The translations under genes and the position numbers were made by a program. A stretch of DNA of 64,000 nt from Janthinobacterium sp. TB1-E2 (GTDB lineage Bacteria > Pseudomonadota > Gammaproteobacteria > Burkholderiales > Burkholderiaceae_D): NCBI RefSeq assembly GCF_036885605.1, contig NZ_CP142523.1, positions 3,224,001 to 3,288,000 of the forward strand. The letters run 5' to 3'. Shown one piece after another: positions 44,368-53,273 of this stretch (position 1 is the stretch's first letter; each line of letters begins with the position of its first letter). A model generated the notes under the pieces. That model was not told the origin of the DNA. It did not search any database and was given only the letters and a program-made list of their open reading frames with translations.

Positions 44368-45585
44368 TCAAGCCGGCTGCGCACCAACCACATTGCGGCT
44401 GCGGTTTTCCACCAGCACGGAAATACCGAGCACGACGATGCCGCCGCAGGCCAGCATGGCGCCGACCCAGCCTGTCGAACGCAAGCCCATGCCCATGGCG
44501 ATGGCGATGCCGCCGGCCCAGGCGCCCAGGGCGTTGGCGATGTTGAAGGCGGAATGGTTGAGGGCGGCGGCTACGGTTTGCGCGTCGCCGGCCACGTCCA
44601 TCAAACGCGTCTGCACGGCGGGAGCGACGGCGATGCCGGCGCCGATGGCGAACAGGTTGATGGCCGTCAGCCACACATTGCTGCTGGTATAGGTAAACGC
44701 GGCCAGGGCGGCCACGTTCCACAGCAGCACGCCGAAGATGGTCCACAGGCGCGAGCGGTCGGCCAGCCAGCCGCCGATCAGATTACCCACGGTCATGCCG
44801 ACGCCGATGATGGCCAGCAAGATGGAGATGACGAGGGGCGACACTTTCGTGATTTCCAGCAAGGTTGGCGTGATGAACGTATAGACGGCGAACATGCCGC
44901 CAAAGCCGATCGCCACCATCAGCAGGGTCAGCCACACTTGCAGGCGGCGGAATACGCCCAGTTCGCGGCGCGGGCTCGAATCGCCGGCGGCGACCATGGG
45001 CACGAAGATGCGCACCATCAGCATGGTCAGCAAACCCAGCGCGGCGACGAGCAAGAAGGCCGAGCGCCAGCCCAGGGTCTGGCCGATATACGTGGCCAGC
45101 GGCACGCCGAAGATATTGGCTACGGTCAAGCCCATCAGGACACGGGCGACGGCCTGGCCCCGCTTGTCCGGTTCGGCCAGGGCGGCCGCCACCAAGGCCG
45201 CCACGCCGAAATACGCGCCATGCGGGATGCCGGCGACAAAACGCGCCACGACCAGCAAGCCATAATTGGGGGCGATGGCGCTGAGCAAGTTACCGCCCGC
45301 GAACATCAGCATCAGGCAGATCAGCATCAGCCGGCGCGGCATGCGGGCGAGGAAGATCGTGATCAGGGGCGCGCCGACGACCACGCCCAGCGCATAGGCG
45401 CTGATCATGTGGCTCATCTGCGGCAAGGTCGTGCCCAGGTCGTCAGCCACCACGGGCAGGATGCTCATGGAGGCGAATTCGCCCGTACCGATGGCGAGGC
45501 CGCCGATGGCCAGGGCCAGGTCGGCATAACCAGCGCCAAAAGGCGCGGTGACGCGCGGAATCAATGGGTCTACGGAGGCGTGCAT
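44368..45585 (-). CDS. MFS transporter (drug/metabolite:H+ antiporter type)
   Basis: A 405-residue inner-membrane transporter with about twelve hydrophobic helices. It has the DHA1-type signatures IGTGEFASMSILPVVADDLG in helix 1, GAPLITIFLARMPRRLMLIC around the loop 2-3 motif, and GIPHGAYFGVAALVAAALAE in helix 4-5, which resemble AraJ/YdhP-type exporters. The ATG at 45585 (MHASVDPLIPRVTAP) is chosen because upstream in-frame sequence is unrelated to the family. Substrate unknown. It is downstream of, but not clearly in an operon with, the SRPBCC gene. Confidence 0.88.
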   Translation of the reverse strand: MHASVDPLIPRVTAPFGAGYADLALAIGGLAIGTGEFASMSILPVVADDLGTTLPQMSHMISAYALGVVVGAPLITIFLARMPRRLMLICLMLMFAGGNLLSAIAPNYGLLVVARFVAGIPHGAYFGVAALVAAALAEPDKRGQAVARVLMGLTVANIFGVPLATYIGQTLGWRSAFLLVAALGLLTMLMVRIFVPMVAAGDSSPRRELGVFRRLQVWLTLLMVAIGFGGMFAVYTFITPTLLEITKVSPLVISILLAIIGVGMTVGNLIGGWLADRSRLWTIFGVLLWNVAALAAFTYTSSNVWLTAINLFAIGAGIAVAPAVQTRLMDVAGDAQTVAAALNHSAFNIANALGAWAGGIAIAMGMGLRSTGWVGAMLACGGIVVLGISVLVENRSRNVVGAQPA

Positions 45586-45820
45586 GTTCTTGTTAGTTGG
45601 GTAAAGAATGACAGGGTGGAGAGACGCGCTGTGGCCCGGCCGGAAGTGGCAATGCGCCACCAGAGTCGTCGGCTGGCCGGTATTTTCGGGCGATAGGAAC
45701 TGCCCAAAGACAACATTGTAAAAGATTCGGGCAAGCTCTGCTGGGCGATGGCTGAAATATGCTGCACTGCACACAATAGCGCTTGCTCTTGTTGTTAACG
45801 ATAACACGGAATCTGCGCGA

Positions 45821-45862
45821 TTCCGCCACAGGGCAGGCGAAGAAAAGCTGGCTGTGGCGGAA
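45821..45862. terminator. Strong hairpin downstream of the SRPBCC gene
   Basis: TTCCGCCACAG (45821-45831) and CTGTGGCGGAA (45852-45862) are perfect 11-base reverse complements with a 20-base loop, about 20 bases past the SRPBCC stop. There is no T-run, so termination or another RNA structure is inferred. Confidence 0.4.
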
Positions 45863-45879
45863 ATGGTCTTCGCGGTTTG

Positions 45880-46296
45880 TTACTTCGATAATGATTGCTG
45901 CAGCGCTTCCAGGCCCGCCACGTAGATGCCGTGGAACAGCTCCGTCACTTCCTGCTCGCTCACGCCCACGGGCGTGAAGCGGCCCGACCAGCTGACCCGC
46001 GCGCCATCGCTGCCGGGAATCGCGCTCACTTGCAGGGTGGACAAATAATCGGTGGCGGGAAACGGCGCCTGCAGGATGGAGTAGCTGTAGCTGCGCGCCG
46101 CATTGTCGTACGCTTCCAGCTGCTCGACGATGACGTCGCCGGCCGGATTGGCCAGATGGCGGATGCGGCCCCCATCGCTGAGGGTGCTGCTGGGAATATA
46201 CGGCAGCCAGTCGGGCAGCGAGTTGAAGCCGCCAATCAGTTGCCACACTTGCGCCGGTGTGGCGGCGATGTCGATCGAGGTGGTGGTATGGGCCAT
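45880..46296 (-). CDS. SRPBCC family protein (polyketide cyclase/START-like)
   Basis: A 138-residue soluble lipid- or ligand-binding fold protein. The N-terminal strand-helix TTTSIDIAATPAQVWQLIGG followed by FNSLPDWLPYI is the typical SRPBCC start, and the C-terminal helix (VTELFHGIYVAGLEALQQSL) completes the fold. Ligand and function unknown. It follows the aldo/keto reductase gene on the same strand after 21 bases and may be co-transcribed with it. Confidence 0.85.
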   Translation of the reverse strand: MAHTTTSIDIAATPAQVWQLIGGFNSLPDWLPYIPSSTLSDGGRIRHLANPAGDVIVEQLEAYDNAARSYSYSILQAPFPATDYLSTLQVSAIPGSDGARVSWSGRFTPVGVSEQEVTELFHGIYVAGLEALQQSLSK

Positions 46297-46317
46297 GGTG
46301 AATTCCTTATGTATATA

Positions 46318-47334
46318 TTAGAGAGTGCTGCCGGGCAGCGGCGCGAATGGCGACACCAGTTGCTCGGCGCGCATGTCTTGCCAGAAGGCGGCGGGGATGA
46401 CGCTGTTCAATGCTTGCTGGTCTTCGGCCAGGCGTTGCGGACGGCTGGCGCCGGGGATCACGGCGGCCACGGCCGGGTTGGCCAGCGAGAATTGCAGGGC
46501 GGCGGCCTTCACGCTGACGCCATGGCGCGCGGCAATGGCCTTGATGCGTTCCACTTTTGCAATGATCTCGGGCGAGGCTTTCTGGTATTCGAAATGCGCG
46601 CCACCGGCCAGGATGCCCGAGCTGTAGGGGCCACCGACGACGATGTCGACGTTCTGTTTCGCGGCGGCAGGCATCAATCGCTGCAGCGCCCGTTCATGGT
46701 CGAGCAGGGTGTAGCGGCCGGCCAGCAGGAAGGCGTCGGGCTGGGCTTCGGCCAGGTCCAGGGTCAGTTCCAGCGGTTCCACCTTGTTCACGCCCACGCC
46801 CCAAGCCTTGATGACGCCTTCTTCGCGCAAGCTGGTCAGTACGCGGAAGGCGCCTGTGCGGGCCGTTTCAAATTGCGCCAGCCAGTTGTCGTCGTGAAAA
46901 TCCTGGGCGATGTCGTGTACCCAGACGATGTCGAGGTGGTCCGTATCCAGGCGTTTCAAACTGTCTTCGATCGAGCGCAGGGTGGCGTCGGCCGAGTAAT
47001 CGTCGACGATTTTGTTCTTGCGGCCAAATTCGAACAAGCCGCCTTTTTCACCCAGTTCGCGGCTTGCCGGGTCTTCCAGTTCGTCGAGGATGAGGCGGCC
47101 GACCTTGGTGCTCAGTACGTATTCGTCGCGGCGGCGCTGTTTCAGGGCGGCGCCCAGGCGCAGCTCGGCCAGGCCGGCGCCGTAGAACGGGGCCGTATCG
47201 AAGTAGCGGATGCCCGATTCCCAGGCCGCGTCGACGGTCGCCATGGCTTCCTCTTCAGGAATGTTGCGGAACATATTGCCCAGCGGCGCCGTGCCGAAAC
47301 CCAGTTTGCCTGTCAGTAAGTGTTTGATACTCAT
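46318..47334 (-). CDS. Aldo/keto reductase (D-threo-aldose dehydrogenase-like)
   Basis: A 338-residue NAD(P)-dependent TIM-barrel oxidoreductase. The ATG at 47334 has AAGGA at good spacing; the open frame runs on upstream without support. The catalytic tetrad is visible: Asp and Tyr in YFDTAPFYGAGLAELRLG, Lys in YVLSTKVGRLI, His in IVWVHDIAQDFHDD. The sequence resembles the pyridoxal/D-threo-aldose 1-dehydrogenase group. Substrate unknown. Regulated probably by the divergent LysR protein, with a dyad between the two genes. Confidence 0.9.
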   Translation of the reverse strand: MSIKHLLTGKLGFGTAPLGNMFRNIPEEEAMATVDAAWESGIRYFDTAPFYGAGLAELRLGAALKQRRRDEYVLSTKVGRLILDELEDPASRELGEKGGLFEFGRKNKIVDDYSADATLRSIEDSLKRLDTDHLDIVWVHDIAQDFHDDNWLAQFETARTGAFRVLTSLREEGVIKAWGVGVNKVEPLELTLDLAEAQPDAFLLAGRYTLLDHERALQRLMPAAAKQNVDIVVGGPYSSGILAGGAHFEYQKASPEIIAKVERIKAIAARHGVSVKAAALQFSLANPAVAAVIPGASRPQRLAEDQQALNSVIPAAFWQDMRAEQLVSPFAPLPGSTL

Positions 47335-47376
47335 GATGTTTTCCTTCAATGTGTGGATCAGTGAAGACAGAATAGC

Positions 47377-47397
47377 TGGACAAGTTAAGCCTGTCCA
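47377..47397. promoter_or_regulatory. Candidate LysR operator between reductase and regulator
   Basis: TGGACA (47377-47382) and TGTCCA (47392-47397) form a perfect dyad with a 9-base spacer, in the 102-base gap between the divergent aldo/keto reductase and LysR genes. Position and spacing fit a LysR-type binding site. Inference only. Confidence 0.5.
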
Positions 47398-47436
47398 AGA
47401 CATAATTGGCGCAACTTGAGTCCTGAAAGGTCTGAT

Positions 47437-48360
47437 ATGCTGGACATCCGCCAATTGCAATACTTCATCGCCGTCGCCGAGGAAGAACACGTGGGGCGGG
47501 CCGCCGAGCGCCTGCATATTTCCCAATCGCCGCTGAGCCGGCAAATCGCCCAGCTTGAAGACAGGCTGGGCCTGACCCTGTTCGAGCGCAGCGCGCAGCG
47601 CATCCGCCTGACGCGCGACGGCCATACTTTCCTGGCCGAAGCGCGCGCTTTTATCACGCACGGGAATCGCCTGGAAGCGCTGGCGAAACGCCTGGGACGC
47701 GGCGACGAGGGCGGCCTGTGCATCGGCTATATCGAGAACGCCATGCATGCGGGCGTCCTGCCCGATGGCTTGCGCGCCTTGCGCGCCACGCGCCCACAGG
47801 TGCACATTGCCCTGTACAAGCTGCATTCTGCCGAGCAGATCGAAGGCTTGCGCCAGCGCAGCCTCGATATCGCGCTGCTGTGCGAACCGCCGCTGCCGAA
47901 CGACCCCGACCTCGATTGCGCGCAAGTGCTGAGCGACCCCATGCTGCTGGCCTTGCCGGAGACGCATCCGCTGGCGCACAAGGCGGACCTCACGCCCGAG
48001 GACCTGGCGGGCCAGGAATGGATTGCCGTGCTGCACAAGGAAAGCGTGCTGAAACACGATAACTTTATCGCCGCCTGTGCGCGCGCCGGTTTTACGCCCG
48101 ATATCCGCCTGGAAGCAACGGAACCGCTGACGGCGCTGGGCCTGGTGGCGGCCGGGCTGGGCATGGCCATGATCCAGCACAGCCTGCGCCAGCACGCGCC
48201 GGCCGGCGTGATCGTGCGCGCACTGCCGTGGTTCAGCTACCGCACGCCATTGTGGCTGGCCTGGCACAAGGTCAACTTGCGTCCGCTGGTGGGGATTTTC
48301 CGCGAAACGTTGCTGGAGCAGGCCAGCGGTGTTGCCATGCCGGAGCAAAAAGACGTATAA
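47437..48360 (+). CDS. LysR-family transcriptional regulator
   Basis: A 307-residue regulator starting MLDIRQLQYFIAVAEEEHVG, then RAAERLHISQSPLSRQIAQL for the helix-turn-helix, with the effector domain after about residue 90. GAAAGG precedes the ATG at 47437; the longer start at 47416 adds seven residues and is less typical. It is divergent from the aldo/keto reductase gene, whose regulation is its most likely job. Inducer unknown. Confidence 0.9.
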   Translation: MLDIRQLQYFIAVAEEEHVGRAAERLHISQSPLSRQIAQLEDRLGLTLFERSAQRIRLTRDGHTFLAEARAFITHGNRLEALAKRLGRGDEGGLCIGYIENAMHAGVLPDGLRALRATRPQVHIALYKLHSAEQIEGLRQRSLDIALLCEPPLPNDPDLDCAQVLSDPMLLALPETHPLAHKADLTPEDLAGQEWIAVLHKESVLKHDNFIAACARAGFTPDIRLEATEPLTALGLVAAGLGMAMIQHSLRQHAPAGVIVRALPWFSYRTPLWLAWHKVNLRPLVGIFRETLLEQASGVAMPEQKDV

Positions 48361-48390
48361 ATAAGGCAATCATCTGTGGGGAGGATTGCC

Positions 48391-48855
48391 ATGTTCGATC
48401 TGGATGTGCCGGTGTGGGAACTGGTGGCGCGCGCCGTCATCATCTATCTTGCCTTGCTGCTGATGGTGCGCATGACGGGCAAGCGGACTGTGGGGCAATT
48501 CACGCCGTTCGACTTGCTGGTCGTCATGCTGCTGAGCGAGGCGGTATCGAATTCCCTGTCCGGCGGAGACGAATCCGTTCCTGCCGGCTTGGTACTGGCG
48601 TTGACTTTGATCTGCCTCAACATGCTGATCGCATGGCTGAGTTCGCGCAGCCGCAAGTTCGCCGATCTGGTCGATGGCACGCCCGTGCTGCTGGGCCGCG
48701 ACGGGCAGATTTTCGATGATGTCGTCAAGAAATGCCGGGTGGCCGGCGGCGATGTCGAGCAGGCGCTGCGCGAGGCCGATTGTCCGTTGGCGGACATGAA
48801 ATGCGCGTTCCTCGAGGCAGATGGCAAGATCACCATTTTGCAAAAGGCGGGGTAG
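48391..48855 (+). CDS. DUF421 (YetF-like) membrane protein
   Basis: A 154-residue membrane protein: about three hydrophobic segments (VPVWELVARAVIIYLALLLM, FDLLVVMLLSEAVSNSLSG, VLALTLICLNMLIAWLSS) followed by a soluble C-terminal domain (LVDGTPVLLGRDGQIFDDVV). MVRMTGKRTVGQFTPFDLLV is the DUF421 signature. GAGGA precedes the ATG at 48391. Length is within but toward the short end of the family. Function unknown; in Bacillus relatives are linked to membrane stress. Confidence 0.85.
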   Translation: MFDLDVPVWELVARAVIIYLALLLMVRMTGKRTVGQFTPFDLLVVMLLSEAVSNSLSGGDESVPAGLVLALTLICLNMLIAWLSSRSRKFADLVDGTPVLLGRDGQIFDDVVKKCRVAGGDVEQALREADCPLADMKCAFLEADGKITILQKAG

Positions 48856-48911
48856 CGCCTTGCCCATGCTGCGTTTCCTTCCGCCGTGCGTTGCCTGCCG
48901 TCTCTGTGATT

Positions 48912-48941
48912 CCTGCCGCCACGGCGAGCCATGGCGGCAGG
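48912..48941. terminator. Strong hairpin between convergent genes
   Basis: CCTGCCGCCACGG (48912-48924) and CCATGGCGGCAGG (48929-48941) pair with one mismatch and a four-base loop CGAG. It sits between the DUF421 stop and the stop of the convergent 736-residue gene, as a bidirectional terminator would, although there is no T-run. Confidence 0.5.
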
Positions 48942-48947
48942 ACAGGC

Positions 48948-51158
48948 TTACAGCGTGGTCTGCCGGGCAGTTCGCAGCGGAGGCGGGGCCATGACAGGCG
49001 TCTTGGCCAGCTGTGCTTTCAAACTTGCAAATAGCGACCAGCAGGGGATGGCCATCTTCTGGACTTGTTGCGCCTGCGGGCCGCCGGGCAGCTTGCTCCA
49101 CGGTCCCACGTTGAGGCTGCCATCCTTGATATTGATGCTGTAGAGGGCCGTATACAGGGCTGGCGTATCGGTCGCGATGTAGGCGACTTCTCCGCCATGT
49201 TGTACAGCTGTAACGGTGCGTGTCGTGATGCTGGCGAACAGGGTGCCATCCTTGCACGGCGACAGCGATTGGATGCCGATCAGCGGCGGGTAGGGAATCC
49301 TCGCCTGGGTGTACCTGTCCCGCCACGTTTTGCTCGGATGGGTATGCGTGTCGCCGATCAGCGCTTCGGGGATATGGCTGATCCATCTGGGCGATTTGAT
49401 GATGCCGCGTATACAACTGATGACCGAGGCGTGCGTGGCGCACGCCAGGCCCATCGGCCCAAAAACCCAGACATAGTAGGGATCGACATCGATACCGGTA
49501 TAGCTGCCCCACGGCGCTGGCACGTAGCAGCGGGTATTTGACTGGTCGACGTAAAGCTCGCCGGAAGCGGCAAGGGCGCCGTACATGATGGAGTTGTAAT
49601 GGTCCGTCCCTTGCAGGAGGGCCGGCAGCATGGCGGCCCCGTCCGGGTCATCGGGCAATGTCGCGGGTGGATGGGTGATGGCGCGGACGTTGACGACGCC
49701 GGCCTTGGTCGCCGGCTGCCAATTTCCGGCTTTCAACTCTCCGCTGTCATTCAATTGATGGAGCTTGATGGAGCCTTGCCTGCCTTCATTGCGCGCCGTG
49801 TAGACGAACGATGCGCGGCTGTCGTCGGGGGACGGCAGCGCCCAGACGTCATGGAATTTATCACCGGATACTTCTTTCATGTCCGACACTTCAATCGTGG
49901 TCGGATCCATCCAGCCGTGTTCCATGTCGCCGTTATCGGACGCGCTCCAGTGCTGGCAGAAGAAAAGGTGATAGCGTGGCTTCAGCGAGCCTGCCTCTGT
50001 CTTTGGCATCGTCAAGGCGAAGCGGCGGCCACGATTGCCATAGCCGATCTGGAAAGGCTTCCATTCGCCGGTCCGCGTGACGTTGCCTCCCGTCGCGGCG
50101 TAGAGGTTCTTGCTCATGTTGGTGCCGAGGTGAGCGAACAGGCCCCGGTCGCGGGCGACCGGTTCGATCGCCTTCAGGCATTCCAGCATCTGGGTGTTGC
50201 CGTCGTTCCACAGCTTGGGCAGCGCCTCCATGTCCGCTTCGAGCCGTATCAAACGGTCGTAGATCGCGTCATACTCGTGCGGCGTGTTCTTGTAGTCCGG
50301 ATTTCGAATCGAGGCCTGCTCCAGCTGCCGCCCCACCATTTCATGGTCGACGAGGGACTCCAGCAGTACATGGGCGAGCAACGCATCGGCGTAGGTGCGG
50401 CAGAAAACGCCGAGGATTTCCGGCCATTTCTCCAGGTCCTGGGTTTTTTCGTCTTTCAGCCATTCGGCGGTCATCCATTTGTCGTATAAAACGGAAATAA
50501 TGGTAAACGCATTATTTATTGAAATAATGCAACTATCGAGACATTTGTGGACCTTCACCCGATTCTCCACCGTGTTCAAGGGCGTCGGCAGAATTTCGGA
50601 CAGATCCAGTTTGATGCGGCCTATGGTCGCCATATATTGATCAACCGCACTGCCATTGGCCTTGACCTCACGCAGTTTCTCATCCGCGTTCAACCCTTTC
50701 ATTGCCTCAATGATCTGATCCTTGAGAGAAGGTTGCTTTGGCCCGAAATAGGTGAGCAGTTGACCGACAATGCTGAACAGGGCGCCGAATATCGCGCCGT
50801 ACGGACCGGCGCCGGCTGACAGGCTGCCGATCAGCTGCATGCCGGCGGCGCAGATATCCATGATGGCGGCGCTGCCATTGATATAGTCGCCGGACTTGAA
50901 GGCGCTCGCCGCGGACAGCACGCCCTTGACCATGTTGGGCAAGTTCTTGTTGATGGCGTCCGTGACGTCCTTTGCATATTTCTTGGCTTCCGCGCTGGCG
51001 TTCTTGTCGGCCAGGATGCGTTTTGCACCTTCATACTCCGCCTGCATTTTCCATGTCGCTGCCTCGAAAGCCCTTGCTTGCGCGGGGTCCATGCTCGATT
51101 GCGCGTGCAAGGCCATCAATTCAATCTGCTTCTTGAGGAGGTCGAGGTCGGGATCCAA
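48948..51158 (-). CDS. Putative pore-forming, toxin-like protein (helical domain plus beta-rich domain)
   Basis: A 736-residue protein. The start is TTG at 51158 with AAAGGA seven bases upstream; no in-frame ATG fits better. Residues 1-340 are helical, with a long glycine-bearing hydrophobic hairpin at about 91-138 (AIMDICAAGMQLIGSLSAGA, then GPYGAIFGALFSIVGQLLTY), followed by FGPKQPSLKDQI. This resembles the helical pore domain of insecticidal delta-endotoxin and related alpha pore-formers. Residues 370-715 are beta-rich with repeated aromatic/glycine patterns (DVWALPSPDDSRASFVYTAR, CYVPAPWGSYTGIDVD, YYVWVFGPMGLACATHA), suggestive of a propeller or lectin-like binding domain. No signal peptide. 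I know no close family; the toxin idea is inference from architecture. Confidence 0.6.
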   Translation of the reverse strand: MDPDLDLLKKQIELMALHAQSSMDPAQARAFEAATWKMQAEYEGAKRILADKNASAEAKKYAKDVTDAINKNLPNMVKGVLSAASAFKSGDYINGSAAIMDICAAGMQLIGSLSAGAGPYGAIFGALFSIVGQLLTYFGPKQPSLKDQIIEAMKGLNADEKLREVKANGSAVDQYMATIGRIKLDLSEILPTPLNTVENRVKVHKCLDSCIISINNAFTIISVLYDKWMTAEWLKDEKTQDLEKWPEILGVFCRTYADALLAHVLLESLVDHEMVGRQLEQASIRNPDYKNTPHEYDAIYDRLIRLEADMEALPKLWNDGNTQMLECLKAIEPVARDRGLFAHLGTNMSKNLYAATGGNVTRTGEWKPFQIGYGNRGRRFALTMPKTEAGSLKPRYHLFFCQHWSASDNGDMEHGWMDPTTIEVSDMKEVSGDKFHDVWALPSPDDSRASFVYTARNEGRQGSIKLHQLNDSGELKAGNWQPATKAGVVNVRAITHPPATLPDDPDGAAMLPALLQGTDHYNSIMYGALAASGELYVDQSNTRCYVPAPWGSYTGIDVDPYYVWVFGPMGLACATHASVISCIRGIIKSPRWISHIPEALIGDTHTHPSKTWRDRYTQARIPYPPLIGIQSLSPCKDGTLFASITTRTVTAVQHGGEVAYIATDTPALYTALYSINIKDGSLNVGPWSKLPGGPQAQQVQKMAIPCWSLFASLKAQLAKTPVMAPPPLRTARQTTL

Positions 51159-51424
51159 GTTGTCATCCTTTCAATGCGGGTTCGATACTAGTTGTACGAA
51201 GACAAAATATTGCATTCATACTAATCTTGGCGTCGAGGTGCGCAAGCTGTATTTGCATGACGGCAGCCGTGCTGATGGCCAGGACGGAGGAATCGCTCTG
51301 ATGTCACTCGGAGACGGACGGCGCAAGGAATTTCTGATCCCATGGAAAATATTGACACGTAGAATATGAAAGCGACTATGCCTACGATAGTTGCCGGGCG
51401 CGGACTGGGCGCTGCCAGCTTCGC

Positions 51425-51898
51425 TTAGATCTTCTTGCTGCTTTTCAGGTGCAGGGGCAGCCACCACCACATGCAAATGATGAGTGACCCCATCAGCACG
51501 CCGGCGATGATGCCGGCGATGTGGCCGAACACTTCCGACATCACCAGGTTCGTGCCCAGAATAAACGCCAGCGCCAGGGAAAAGGCGCCGCACATCATGA
51601 TGCGGTCGGCCACGCGCTTGAAACGTTCGCGGTCTTGCAGCGGGCGCATCACGCGGTGCTGGATGGCTGGCGCGCTGAGCAGCACCAGGCTGGTCATGGA
51701 CAGGAAGAACGTCAGCAGGAAGACGACTTTTTCCGCCTGCACGATCTTCGCGAAGCCGCCGTTGAAGGGCAGGATGATGAGGAAGGCCGTCAGCATCTGC
51801 GCGCCCGGCAAGAGGATGCGCAATTCGCTGAGCAGGTCGGACAAATCGCCTTCGTCGCCCGGTTGGCCATTTTCATCCTGGTGTTGCGTTTGTGGCAT
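51425..51898 (-). CDS. DUF6328 family membrane protein
   Basis: A 157-residue inner-membrane protein with four hydrophobic segments (MLTAFLIILPFNGGFAKIV, VVFLLTFFLSMTSLVLLSAP, MMCGAFSLALAFILGTNLVM, IAGIIAGVLMGSLIICMWWW) after a charged N-terminus. ELRILLPGAQMLTAFLIILP matches DUF6328. GAGGACG precedes the ATG at 51898. Function unknown. It follows, divergently, nothing obvious. Confidence 0.8.
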   Translation of the reverse strand: MPQTQHQDENGQPGDEGDLSDLLSELRILLPGAQMLTAFLIILPFNGGFAKIVQAEKVVFLLTFFLSMTSLVLLSAPAIQHRVMRPLQDRERFKRVADRIMMCGAFSLALAFILGTNLVMSEVFGHIAGIIAGVLMGSLIICMWWWLPLHLKSSKKI

Positions 51899-51985
51899 GG
51901 TGCCGTCCTCGTGGTGGTGATGGAGGGAGTCTACTCGGCAGTGCATTGCCTGACTGTGGGCGGACGCACCATCAGACGCATTGCG

Positions 51986-52693
51986 TCAGAACCATTGCGC
52001 GTAGCGTTGGCGCAGCCGCCACAGGGGCGTCGAGACGATGGCCGTGGCGCTGTGCGAGGCGTCGTGGCCGCAATGGCCGCAGCTGTGGCGCCGGTGCGGC
52101 GCCAGCGCGAAGCTGCCCAGGTCCAGGTGCGGATGGCCGCAGCGGGCGCAGTCGCTGCAGTCCAGCGGCGTGCCTGCCTGCAAGGCGGCGGTGAACGCTT
52201 GCGCGGCGGGCGGCGTGATGTTCAGCTGCACGACGTCGGGCGGGAACAGGCCGGGCAGGGCGCGGCAATCGATGGCCAGCGCGGCTAGGTCGCGCGCCAG
52301 CAGGGCGCCGCCATCATCGGCCTTGGCGCGCAGTTGCAGCAAGCCATCGGGGCCCGGGCGCAAGGTCGTGGCGTGAAACTGGCTGGGGTCGAACAGCGCC
52401 GGATACAGCACGTAGCCCATGGGGCTGGCGTGCTGGCGGCAACGCATCTGCCGCGTTGCCTGCCAGTCGGCCACGTCGGCCTGCGTGCCCCAGTAGCACT
52501 GGTGCGTGCGGCACCAGTGGCGCGCCGCGCCATTGCGGAACTTCCCGGCTGCCAACAGATCGCACACGATGATGGCATCTTCGCCTGCGCCGGCGCGAAA
52601 GTGGCCCGTGATGTGCTGCGTGGTGACGGCAAGGTGGCCCGTGCTCGCTTGCAGGGGCCAGCAGATGCCGGGCAGGGTCAGCGGCGTAGTCAA
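51986..52693 (-). CDS. Hypothetical Cys/His-rich protein, 235 residues
   Basis: I do not recognise this protein. It is soluble and contains several cysteine pairs: WCRTHQCYWGTQ (Cys61, Cys66), then a C-terminal ribbon-like cluster CSDCARCGHPHL with Cys179, Cys182 and Cys185, and SCGHCGHDASH with Cys205 and Cys208. These look like zinc-ribbon or other metal sites. The remaining sequence is rich in aromatic and glycine residues. No neighbour gives a clue. It is read in a GC-rich strand, so the frame could be partly favoured by composition, yet the paired cysteines argue for a real gene. Confidence 0.5.
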   Translation of the reverse strand: MTTPLTLPGICWPLQASTGHLAVTTQHITGHFRAGAGEDAIIVCDLLAAGKFRNGAARHWCRTHQCYWGTQADVADWQATRQMRCRQHASPMGYVLYPALFDPSQFHATTLRPGPDGLLQLRAKADDGGALLARDLAALAIDCRALPGLFPPDVVQLNITPPAAQAFTAALQAGTPLDCSDCARCGHPHLDLGSFALAPHRRHSCGHCGHDASHSATAIVSTPLWRLRQRYAQWF

Positions 52694-52802
52694 CGGCGAC
52701 TCCGCGCGGCTATCGGCTTGCCAGCCGGTAATAGGCCGGAATGAAAAAACCCGCCGACTGGGGCGGGCTGTGCTGACGGGAATGCCTGCGGCATGGCCCG
52801 GT

Positions 52803-53015
52803 TTATTCTTCCGTATCGGCCAGGGTGACGATGGCGCGCGCCCACTTCGAGTATTTCAGGTTCGCCAGATCGCGCACGGTCTTGATATTGAACGCTTGCT
52901 TGAGCAGTTCCGCATCCTTTTCGCTCACGCCTTGCAGCGCATCGACGGGCGCATCAGCGATTTCCTTGAAGGTCTTTTTTTCGTAAGCCTTGTCTACCGC
53001 TTTATTGATGTTCAT
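52803..53015 (-). CDS. Small helix-hairpin-helix-like protein, 70 residues
   Basis: A compact helical protein (MNINKAVDKAYEKKTFKEIA; VDALQGVSEKDAELLKQAFN; IKTVRDLANLKYSKWARAIV). The VDALQGVSEKDAELLKQAF stretch followed by KTVRDLANL is like the helix-hairpin-helix modules that bind DNA backbone. GAGGAG lies before the ATG at 53015. Function unknown; the fold suggestion is by eye. Confidence 0.7.
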   Translation of the reverse strand: MNINKAVDKAYEKKTFKEIADAPVDALQGVSEKDAELLKQAFNIKTVRDLANLKYSKWARAIVTLADTEE

Positions 53016-53186
53016 GTGTTGATACTCCTCAGTAAATGGAAAATTAATTCTACACGTTTTTGCAAACTGTCAATTTACGCTTGCAAGTTGGGCCGAACTA
53101 AATATGATGGAGGTGGATGCCTCGACAGTGAGGCGATCTGTGCGTTCGCCTCAAGATTGTAATTATAGCATTTTTATTATTCATAG

Positions 53187-53192
53187 TATAAT
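53187..53192 (+). promoter_or_regulatory. Consensus -10 before the YidB-like gene
   Basis: A perfect TATAAT sits in an AT-rich patch about 80 bases upstream of the YidB-like ATG. No good -35 at 17 bases is visible, so the promoter call is partial. Confidence 0.4.
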
Positions 53193-53273
53193 GATTTCCA
53201 TGGCGCAGAATGGTCTGCGCCATACCGAAGCCGCAGTCACGCGGCACCAATCGATAGCGTTCAGGAGAATACG

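Noticed and set aside
50896..51369. A 157-codon plus-strand open frame overlapping the start of the toxin-like gene
   Set aside because: Most of it is antisense to the toxin-like gene and the rest has no ribosome site or recognisable protein features.
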